Part shown: positions 5,599 to 11,713 of the stretch, in pieces
How the letters are laid out: each line of letters begins with the position of its first letter
Position numbering within the stretch: the first letter of the stretch is position 1
NCBI GenBank assembly: GCA_011042035.1
Contig: DQZA01000126.1
Coordinates: 1 to 11,713 of the forward strand
Source: Desulfobacteraceae bacterium
GTDB lineage: Bacteria > Desulfobacterota > DSM-4660 > Desulfatiglandales > Desulfatiglandaceae
DNA: 11,713 nt
Direction of reading: 5' to 3'
Translations under genes and position numbers: made by a program
Notes under the pieces: generated by a model
The model's database searches: none
Told to the model about the DNA's origin: nothing
The model's input: only the letters and a program-made list of their open reading frames with translations

Positions 5599-8500
5599 GG
5601 ACACAGAGACTCCAAAGCATTGGGGAGTTGGAGTGGTTAAGGAACAAGATCCTGTCCAGTCGGGATTTGGAAAAGCCGGTTATCTGTGTCTGCATGACGG
5701 GTTGCAGGGCCTATGGGGCGGATCAGGTGCGCGAGGCCCTTGTAACTGAAATTGAGCAAAAGGGAATGACAGGCAAGGTGGAGGTAAGAGCTACAGGATG
5801 TCATGGGTTTTGTGCAAAGGCCCCTGTTGTTTCCATTGAACCTGCAGGGATTCAGTATCAGGAGGTAGGGCCTGAGGATGCCCGGGATATTGTGGATCTT
5901 ACGCTGTGTAAAAACAAGCTCATCGAAAGATTGGCTTATAAGGACCCCAGATCAGGGAGGCCCCTTTTTTATAAGAGCGAGATAGGGTTCTATAATAGGC
6001 AAACCAGAAGGGTGCTGGCGAACTGTGGCCAAATAGACCCAACCAAGATAGAGCATTATATAGCGGCAGGTGGTTATGGCGCATTTGTAAAGGCCATATT
6101 AACCATGAGTCCCGAGGATGTGATCAAAGAGGTTACAGAGGCCAAACTGAGGGGCAGAGGCGGCGCAGGCTTTCCTACGGGAGTCAAGTGGAGATTTGCC
6201 AGGGAGGCGAAGGGTACCCCAAAATACATAATATGCAATGCGGACGAAGGGGATCCAGGGGCCTTTATGGACAGGGCCCTTTTGGAAGGCGATCCACATT
6301 CCGTGATAGAGGGAATGCTCATTGGTGCCTATGCCATGGGGGCGAGATATGGCTACATTTACGTGAGAGAGGAATATCCAATAGCCATTGCTCATCTTTC
6401 CGCTGCACTAAATCAAATGGAAGAGCTGGGTCTCATTGGGGAGAATATATTAGGCACGGGCTTTGACTTTGATCTCTCCCTAAAAATGGGCGCTGGGGCG
6501 TTTGTTTGTGGTGAAGAGACGGCCCTAATGGCCTCTATTGAGGGAAAAAGAGGCATGCCAAGGGCTAGACCGCCTTTTCCTGCGCAGGCTGGTCTGGATG
6601 GAAAGCCCACCAACATAAACAACGTTGAGACCTGGGCCAATATACCTCTAATTATCAGAAACGGCGCTGCTTGGTATGGTGAGATTGGAACCGAGAATAG
6701 TAAGGGAACAAAGATTTTTTCGCTGGCCGGGAAGGTGAACAATACTGGGCTAGTTGAGGTGCCCATTGGGGTGACCATAAGGGAAGTGGTGTTTGATATA
6801 GGTGGTGGGATACCCAAGGGCAGGAAATTCAAGGCCGTACAAATGGGAGGACCATCCGGGGGTTGCGTGCCCGCACAATACCTTAACCTGCCTATTGATT
6901 ATGATACCCTTCAAAAGATTGGTGCTATCATGGGTTCAGGTGGCATGGTGGTAATGGATGAAAATAATTGTATGGTCGAAATTGCCCGGTTTTTCTTGAG
7001 TTTCACCCAATCCGAGTCTTGCGGAAAGTGCGCCCCATGCAGGCTTGGTACCACCCAACTCCTTGAAATCCTGACTCGCATAACAGACGGCAGGGGGAAA
7101 ATTGAGGATATTGAAACAATAAAGGAATTGGGGCAAACCATAACTGAGGCCTCCCTGTGCGGACTCGGGCAGACCTGCGCCAAGCCCGCGCTTTCGACAC
7201 TGCGGTATTTTGCCAAGGAGTACGAGGACCATATCTTAGAGCACAGATGTGCTGGTGCCACCTGCGATTCCATGGTCATATCTGCCTGTCAACATGCCTG
7301 TCCTGCAGGGATCGATGTCCCGAACTATGTAGCAGCAATAGCGGCAGGCAATTATGAAAAGGCGGTTGACATCATCAGAGAGCGTAATCCTTTCCCGGCC
7401 GTTTGCGGGCGGATTTGTATCCACCCCTGCGAGTTTAAGTGCAGGCGGGGAGAGCTGGATGAGCCGGTGGCCATAAGGTCGTTGAAGCGGTTTGCGGCGG
7501 ACTGGTATTTCAAAAACATTGGTTATAGGAGGGAGCCTTTTCCGGTCACCAAGACGCAGAAGGTAGCAGTGGTGGGGGCGGGGCCCGCAGGACTGACCTG
7601 CGCCTATTTCCTTGCAGAAATGGGTTATAAGGTAAGGGTTTTTGAATCGCAGCCCGTTGCCGGAGGGATGCTTGGTATTGCCGTGCCTGAATTTCGGCTA
7701 CCTCGTGAGGTCATTGAAATGGAAGTGGCCTATATTGAATCGTGCGGGGTGGAAATAAAATACAACTCCCCCATTGACGCACGGCACACTGTGAATGATT
7801 TGCTGACTGAAGGATACAATGCCGTATTTATTGCAGCGGGGGCCCAGGCTAGCAAGAAAATCGGAATCCCTGGGGAGCAAGAAGGAATGAAAGGACTTTA
7901 CTATGGGCTGGAGTTTCTGAGTCAGGTGAGAAATAAGGGGGATGTCCGGTTAAAGGGGAGAGTTGTGGTTATTGGTGGGGGTAATGTTGCCATTGACGTA
8001 GCACGAACTGCACTAAGGGTAGGTGCTGATGACGTGCAGCTATTTTGTCTGGAATCCCGCGAAGAAATGCCTGCATGGGAGAAGGAGACAGAAGAGGCCA
8101 TTGAGGAGGGGATCGTGGTGAATCCCTCATGGGGTCCTAAACAGATACTGCATACAGATGGAAAGGTGAATGGCGTCAGATTCGTAAGGTGCGCTTCCGT
8201 GTTTGATGATGAAGGTCGATTTAATCCAAGCTTTGATGAAGACAAGACCCAGATTATAGACACTGACAATGTCATCGTTTCAATAGGCCAGGCACCTGAT
8301 ATGTCCTTTCTTTCTAAAGACGAGCAACTTGAAAGGGAACTCTGGGGTGCGCTTGCAGTAGATGAAAACACGTTATCTACTAATATCCCGGGTATCTTTG
8401 CGGGAGGTGATTTTACCACAGGCCCCACCTTTGTCATCCGGGCAATAGCCTCGGGCCGTCGCGCCGCGCTTGCTATTGACAAGTACCTCCGTGGTGAAAA

Positions 8501-8735
8501 GGGAAGGGTAGAGATACTGGATGAAAAGACCAGGCTGAGGGAGGACCTGGGGCTTGCACTGGAAGAGGAGCTTACTGGAGAAAGGCCCAGGGTGCCTGTA
8601 GAAATTGAGAGGCCTGAGGATCGGATAATGGATTTTCGAGAGGTGGAGAAGGGGCTTAGCGAAGAGAATGCCAAGATGGAGGCCCTGCGATGCCTTCGTT
8701 GTGACCTGGAGAGAGAAAAGGGAGAACAGTTATGA
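5595..8735 (+). CDS. NuoF-GltD fusion: NADH/FMN subunit joined to NAD(P)H/FAD glutamate-synthase-beta-like flavoprotein
   Basis: The protein has 1046 residues. About 28-105: thioredoxin-like [2Fe-2S] domain (C33, C37, C69, C73, with an extra C31). About 140-545: NuoF core with RGRGGAGFPTG (186-196) and CNADEGDPGAF (214-224) for FMN/NADH, and the [4Fe-4S] ligands C476, C479, C482 and C522. About 550-640: GltD-type iron-sulfur domain (C552, C557, C565, C569, C604, C608, C612, C616). From 656: FAD motif VVGAGPAG (659-666), then a second dinucleotide motif VIGGGNVAID (792-801) followed by ESREEMPA, typical of NADPH-binding GltD/NfnB proteins. A short Cys pair (RCLRC, 1032-1036) lies near the C-terminus. 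HndC/HydB-type NuoF proteins usually end in a small ferredoxin domain; here the GltD module takes its place. Nfn and Sporomusa-type Nfn transhydrogenases combine related modules and can bifurcate electrons. Both ends show ATGA-type overlaps with neighbouring genes, indicating tight co-translation. Confidence 0.93.
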   Translation: MRTQRLQSIGELEWLRNKILSSRDLEKPVICVCMTGCRAYGADQVREALVTEIEQKGMTGKVEVRATGCHGFCAKAPVVSIEPAGIQYQEVGPEDARDIVDLTLCKNKLIERLAYKDPRSGRPLFYKSEIGFYNRQTRRVLANCGQIDPTKIEHYIAAGGYGAFVKAILTMSPEDVIKEVTEAKLRGRGGAGFPTGVKWRFAREAKGTPKYIICNADEGDPGAFMDRALLEGDPHSVIEGMLIGAYAMGARYGYIYVREEYPIAIAHLSAALNQMEELGLIGENILGTGFDFDLSLKMGAGAFVCGEETALMASIEGKRGMPRARPPFPAQAGLDGKPTNINNVETWANIPLIIRNGAAWYGEIGTENSKGTKIFSLAGKVNNTGLVEVPIGVTIREVVFDIGGGIPKGRKFKAVQMGGPSGGCVPAQYLNLPIDYDTLQKIGAIMGSGGMVVMDENNCMVEIARFFLSFTQSESCGKCAPCRLGTTQLLEILTRITDGRGKIEDIETIKELGQTITEASLCGLGQTCAKPALSTLRYFAKEYEDHILEHRCAGATCDSMVISACQHACPAGIDVPNYVAAIAAGNYEKAVDIIRERNPFPAVCGRICIHPCEFKCRRGELDEPVAIRSLKRFAADWYFKNIGYRREPFPVTKTQKVAVVGAGPAGLTCAYFLAEMGYKVRVFESQPVAGGMLGIAVPEFRLPREVIEMEVAYIESCGVEIKYNSPIDARHTVNDLLTEGYNAVFIAAGAQASKKIGIPGEQEGMKGLYYGLEFLSQVRNKGDVRLKGRVVVIGGGNVAIDVARTALRVGADDVQLFCLESREEMPAWEKETEEAIEEGIVVNPSWGPKQILHTDGKVNGVRFVRCASVFDDEGRFNPSFDEDKTQIIDTDNVIVSIGQAPDMSFLSKDEQLERELWGALAVDENTLSTNIPGIFAGGDFTTGPTFVIRAIASGRRAALAIDKYLRGEKGRVEILDEKTRLREDLGLALEEELTGERPRVPVEIERPEDRIMDFREVEKGLSEENAKMEALRCLRCDLEREKGEQL

Positions 8736-9382
8736 TTAGATCAATCACCCAAAAGAAGAGCGACGAAGAGATTGATCATCTGCTGGAAGGGTTGGACAGG
8801 ATATTCATCATAGGGTGCGGTACCTGTGCCACACTAACCCATACCGGTGGACTGGCCGAAGTGGAGGCCATGGGTGAGAACCTAAGTGGCAAGGGAAAAC
8901 TGGTCACCGGGGAAATGGTACTACCAGTGGCATGCGATAATATGGCCGCTGATATCCTGAGAGAATGGTCAGAGAAGATGAACCAGGCAGATGCATTGTT
9001 GATCATGAGTTGTGCATTTGGAGTGCAGAGCATAGCGCAGCAGACAAGCAAGATGGTAGTGCCCGCGCTGGACACCTTGTTTATTGGAAAACAGACTGGA
9101 GCAGGTCAGTTCGATGAGATATGCACCCAGTGCGGTACATGCATACTGGGTGAGACAGGGGGTATATGCCCGGTTACATCATGCCACAAGGGGTTGGTCA
9201 ATGGTCCATGTGGCGGGACAAATAATGGGAAGTGTGAGATTGACAACAACAAGGACTGCGCGTGGACACTGATTTATAATCGGCTCAAGGATCTGGGCCG
9301 CCTGGACAGTATGCGAAAGCTCCAAGCCCCAAGAAATCACCAGCGTGAGCCGTCGCCGGGCAAGTACATTTTGCCATTTTAG
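8732..9382 (+). CDS. metV: MetV-type protein, MTHFR C-terminal (Cys-rich) domain
   Basis: A 216-residue Cys-rich protein of the family that accompanies MetF in acetogens and sulfate reducers. It is required for, or forms a complex with, the type of methylene-H4F reductase that does not itself bind NAD(P)H. The N-terminal half has C29/C32 (GCGTC), C68 (VACD) and C94 (SCAFG). The second half has C131/C134/C137 (CTQCGTC), C146, C151, C160 (NGPCGG), C168 and C176. Cysteines in these positions bind an Fe-S cluster and/or zinc in the family; which ones do so here cannot be told by eye. The ATG overlaps the stop of the NuoF-GltD gene (ATGA, 8732-8735), so it is co-translated with it. This is the strongest sign that the Nuo-like module and the folate enzyme work together. 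MetF follows after 76 nt. Confidence 0.9.
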   Translation: MIRSITQKKSDEEIDHLLEGLDRIFIIGCGTCATLTHTGGLAEVEAMGENLSGKGKLVTGEMVLPVACDNMAADILREWSEKMNQADALLIMSCAFGVQSIAQQTSKMVVPALDTLFIGKQTGAGQFDEICTQCGTCILGETGGICPVTSCHKGLVNGPCGGTNNGKCEIDNNKDCAWTLIYNRLKDLGRLDSMRKLQAPRNHQREPSPGKYILPF

Positions 9383-9458
9383 GCTCGATTAATTTTTCGA
9401 CGAAGTATATGGAGCAGCAGTAGATCTATCTTAGCAACGATATCCTGGAGATGAGTCT

Positions 9459-10346
9459 ATGGTATCTAATTTCAAAAAGGCCCTTGAATCGGGAAAGTTT
9501 GTGGTAACCTGTGAGATAGCGCCGCCCAAAGGAACAAATCTTGAAAAGATGCGCCATCATATCGAACTTTTGAAGGACAAGGTTGACGCAACGAACATAA
9601 CTGATCATCAGAGCTCGGTAATGCGGTTTCCTTCCTTGGGTGGTGCACTGCTGGTGAAGGAGTGTGGCGGTGAGCCTATCTTACAGATGACCTGCAGGGA
9701 CCGAAACAGATTGGCCCTGCAAGCGGATTTGCTGTTCGCATACAGCAGGGGCATAAACAATGTTTTGTGCCTTACAGGGGACTCTGTCATATTTGGTGAC
9801 CACAAGGAGGCCAAAGGAGTATTCGATCTGGACTCAAGTCAATTGATTATGGCCATTCGAAAGATGGAAAAGGGCAAAGACCTAGGTGGTAATGACCTGG
9901 ACGGAGAGTTAGAATTTTGTGCGGGCGCTATAGTGACCCCTGAGGCCAATCCCCTTGAGCCGCAGCTTATCAAGTTTGAAAAAAAGATAGATGCAGGGGC
10001 AGAGTTTATTCAAACACAAGCAGTTTATGACCTGGACAATTTTAAAAAGTTCATGGACTATGCGCGAGAGTTTCCCGTGAAGATCCTGGCCGGCATCATA
10101 TTACTCACGTCTGCACCCATGGCACGCTTCATGAACAAGAATGTGGCAGGGGTAAACGTCCCCCAGAACTTGATAGATGAGATGGCATCAGCGCCAAAAG
10201 GAAAGGCCATAGAAAAGGGTATAGAGATCGCGGGCCGAATGATAAGGCGTATCCGCCAAGAAAGGATGTGCGACGGGGTCCACATAATGGCCATCGGCCG
10301 AGAGGAATTGGTTCCAGATATTATGTCCGCTGCAGGCCTTTTGTGA
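9459..10346 (+). CDS. metF: Methylenetetrahydrofolate reductase, MetF
   Basis: A 295-residue FAD/FMN-type TIM-barrel protein with the expected MetF features. These are catalytic-type Glu19 in VVTCEIAPP, TCRDRNR (78-84), flavin loop CLTGD (104-108, Asp108), folate-site Gln187 in QTQAVYDLD (185-193), and the C-terminal GVHIMAIG (273-280). It reduces 5,10-methylene-H4F to 5-methyl-H4F, or runs in reverse in oxidative anaerobes. Together with MetV directly upstream it forms the MetVF pair of the Wood-Ljungdahl methyl branch. The ATG at 9459 has TGGAG (9446-9450) 8 nt upstream. The 76-nt gap after metV is the longest within the cluster's downstream part and shows no convincing terminator, so co-transcription is likely. 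It ends 25 nt before the convergent 4-hydroxybutyryl-CoA dehydratase gene. It is distinct from the divergent paralogue at 1564. Confidence 0.94.
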   Translation: MVSNFKKALESGKFVVTCEIAPPKGTNLEKMRHHIELLKDKVDATNITDHQSSVMRFPSLGGALLVKECGGEPILQMTCRDRNRLALQADLLFAYSRGINNVLCLTGDSVIFGDHKEAKGVFDLDSSQLIMAIRKMEKGKDLGGNDLDGELEFCAGAIVTPEANPLEPQLIKFEKKIDAGAEFIQTQAVYDLDNFKKFMDYAREFPVKILAGIILLTSAPMARFMNKNVAGVNVPQNLIDEMASAPKGKAIEKGIEIAGRMIRRIRQERMCDGVHIMAIGREELVPDIMSAAGLL

Positions 10347-10364
10347 ATCAATGTAGTCTTGATT
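10346..10364. repeat. AATCAA-N7-TTGATT inverted repeat between convergent genes
   Basis: Six-base perfect arms (10346-10351 and 10359-10364) with a 7-nt loop overlap the metF stop codon and sit before the stop of the opposing gene. The position suits a shared transcription end, but the stem is AT-rich and neither strand has a following T-tract, so it would be a poor intrinsic terminator. Confidence 0.25.
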
Positions 10365-10371
10365 AAAAGTC

Positions 10372-11713
10372 TCAATCCTCTGATTCGGAGATGCCGCATA
10401 GTTTCTTTGCGGCCCTTTTCTTCTCTTCCAGATTAACTTTTCTTGCAATCATGATTCTCTGGGCCTGCGGGGACCCGGCGCCATGCATTGACTCCGTCAG
10501 ATAGCCTACAGCAGCGGTGCCGAGGGTAAGATTCTCGATAAGGCGCATGATCCTCATCCTGTTTTCCGTGGAAAGCCCCGAATGCGCCCTGAAGTACTTG
10601 TTGATCCATTTGCCGACCACTGGGGATCGAAGGTCTTTTTCGCTTGGGAGAGTTACCATGAGGCCGCCTGCGATATCCTGGGATAGGCGGGAGATCTCGT
10701 AGGGTATCCTTGTGACGTTGTGCTTGTGCACATTGGCCAATAAGGTGTTTACTGAATAAGTGCCGCTCGGCTCCTTGTGGCCCTCTGAGGCACAGGCGAT
10801 GCAGCCGCAGTATAGGGTCTCGTTAAGGTGATTCATCTCCACGATCTTATCCTTGATATGACTGGCTCTGGCCACACCATTATATTCGGCCGCTAGCTGC
10901 GCCGCACCGATAAGCACATCTCCCACGCCCACCTTGCACGCATAACTTTGGCGATGATAGGCAGCAAATTTTTCCACCAGTTGACCGGCGAACTCGAACT
11001 CCTTGTATATGAAGACTCTGTCCCAGGGCACAAAGACATCGTCAAATACCACCAGGGCCTCATGTCCGCCGTAGAGGATGTTCCCTTGGTCAAGGTGTCC
11101 TCCTTCCAACTTCCTGGTGTCGCACGACTGCCTCCCCATTATGTAAATAATTCCTGGGGTGTCACTGGGAAGGGCAAAGGAAATGGCATAATCTTTGTCA
11201 GCCTCCCGCATGGCTATGGTGGGCATAACAATGATTTCATGGCTGTTGACAGCACCTGTTTGATGTGCCTTTGCTCCCCTTACCACAATACCATCGTCCC
11301 TTTCTTTCACCACGCGAAGGTAGTGATCAGGATCGGGTTGTTTGTGTGGAGGAAGGCCCCTGTCTCCTTTGGGATCTGTCATGGCGCCGTCGCATGTGAG
11401 GTCTTTTTCTTGAACATATTTGAGGTAATTTATAAACCGATCATAGTATTTGGTACCGTGCTTTGCATCTATATCGAAGGTCACAATGGATAGGGCATTG
11501 AGGGCATCCATGCCAACGCATCTCTGGAAACAACAGCCTGTTTCTCGACCAAGCAATCTCCCCATCTTGCTCTTTTTTACTAGGTCCTGAATATTCTGGT
11601 GGATATGAGTGAAGCGGTTTATCTTATTCCCTGTAATATGTGAGGTAGCGGTCATAATATCCTCGAATTCAGGCCGATGTGCTAGCTCGTATGTCTTGGC
11701 CAGGGCGTTCATT
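10372..11713 (-). CDS. abfD: 4-hydroxybutyryl-CoA dehydratase / vinylacetyl-CoA delta-isomerase homologue, partial (5' end outside window)
   Basis: About 446 residues are visible; roughly 40 N-terminal residues of the ~490 in Clostridium aminobutyricum AbfD lie beyond the edge, so the ATG at 11712-11710 is probably internal. AbfD dehydrates 4-hydroxybutyryl-CoA to crotonyl-CoA with FAD and a [4Fe-4S] cluster. Fragment residues C61 and C65 (CFQRC) match its ligands C99 and C103; H253 in YHRQSYACK matches H292; C259 matches C299; Y257 matches Y296. T152 (AHQTG), E218 (GGHEAL) and E407 (TESMHGAGSPQAQR) match T190, E257 and E455. From memory, AbfD reads YHRQSYGGCK, so one residue is missing here between His and Cys. 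All active-site residues are present, so dehydratase activity is likely, although related 4-hydroxyphenylacetate-hydroxylase-family paralogues exist. It is convergent with metF and so not part of that operon. Confidence 0.92.
   Translation of the reverse strand, partial: MNALAKTYELAHRPEFEDIMTATSHITGNKINRFTHIHQNIQDLVKKSKMGRLLGRETGCCFQRCVGMDALNALSIVTFDIDAKHGTKYYDRFINYLKYVQEKDLTCDGAMTDPKGDRGLPPHKQPDPDHYLRVVKERDDGIVVRGAKAHQTGAVNSHEIIVMPTIAMREADKDYAISFALPSDTPGIIYIMGRQSCDTRKLEGGHLDQGNILYGGHEALVVFDDVFVPWDRVFIYKEFEFAGQLVEKFAAYHRQSYACKVGVGDVLIGAAQLAAEYNGVARASHIKDKIVEMNHLNETLYCGCIACASEGHKEPSGTYSVNTLLANVHKHNVTRIPYEISRLSQDIAGGLMVTLPSEKDLRSPVVGKWINKYFRAHSGLSTENRMRIMRLIENLTLGTAAVGYLTESMHGAGSPQAQRIMIARKVNLEEKKRAAKKLCGISESED

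Noticed and set aside
7922..8674. 250-codon open frame on the minus strand inside the GltD domain
   Set aside because: Ser/Pro-rich, with no recognisable motif, and fully antisense to a well-conserved domain; a shadow frame.
2453..8735. Part of a respiratory complex I (nuo) operon
   Set aside because: No membrane subunits (NuoA, H, J-N) or NuoBCD genes are present, and the NuoF-like protein is fused to GltD; a soluble NuoEFG-like module fits better.
9383..9458. Terminator or extra small gene between metV and metF
   Set aside because: Only a TCGA-type short repeat and the 8-bp palindrome TAGATCTA (9421-9428) were seen, with no stem plus T-tract and no supported small reading frame.
10948..11493. 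181-codon plus-strand open frame
   Set aside because: Lies antisense to the conserved active-site region of the 4-hydroxybutyryl-CoA dehydratase gene and resembles no family.
10372..11713. 4-hydroxybutyryl-CoA dehydratase as a member of the MetF/Nuo-like system
   Set aside because: It is on the opposite strand and convergent, so it cannot share the transcript; any metabolic link is only adjacency.

Overview
The window looks like a piece of an anaerobic bacterial chromosome, most likely a member of the Desulfobacterota (former Deltaproteobacteria) or a similar anaerobe carrying the Wood-Ljungdahl pathway. This rests on protein character: MetV/MetF, NuoEFG-like soluble oxidoreductase subunits, a GltD-type flavoprotein fused to NuoF, and a 4-hydroxybutyryl-CoA dehydratase homologue. 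No rRNA, tRNA, insertion sequence or CRISPR array was seen, and coding density is high.

Layout. (1) 1-714, + strand: the 3' end of a sensor histidine kinase gene whose start lies outside the window. (2) 715-925: the longest gene-free stretch (211 nt), with a weak terminator-like hairpin, two inverted repeats and a sigma70-like promoter candidate. (3) 926-1498: a regulator with an N-terminal MerR/excisionase-type HTH and a C-terminal receiver domain. (4) 1564-10346: six same-strand genes with short gaps or 4-nt ATGA overlaps. In order they are a divergent MetF paralogue, a NuoG/formate dehydrogenase-like iron-sulfur molybdopterin-family protein, a NuoE-like [2Fe-2S] protein, a 1046-residue NuoF-GltD fusion, MetV, and a more canonical MetF. 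(5) 10372-11713, - strand: a convergent 4-hydroxybutyryl-CoA dehydratase gene, cut at its 5' end by the window edge.

How the genes may work together (inference). MetV and the second MetF are the usual pair for reducing methylene-H4F to methyl-H4F in the methyl branch of the Wood-Ljungdahl pathway, run forward for CO2 fixation or in reverse for oxidation. The NuoE-, NuoF/GltD- and NuoG-like proteins would form a soluble electron-transfer module. It has an NADH/FMN site, a second FAD/NAD(P)H site and a long chain of Fe-S clusters. The NuoG-like subunit has the full molybdopterin-oxidoreductase fold but lacks the Cys/Sec and His of formate dehydrogenases at the aligned position, so it is probably not a formate dehydrogenase. 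The first MetF lacks the conserved folate-binding Gln. The simplest reading is a multi-subunit, possibly electron-bifurcating or confurcating, NAD(P)H-linked methylene-H4F reductase, or a transhydrogenase coupled to one. I do not know of a described complex with this exact composition. The HTH-receiver protein just upstream may regulate the operon.
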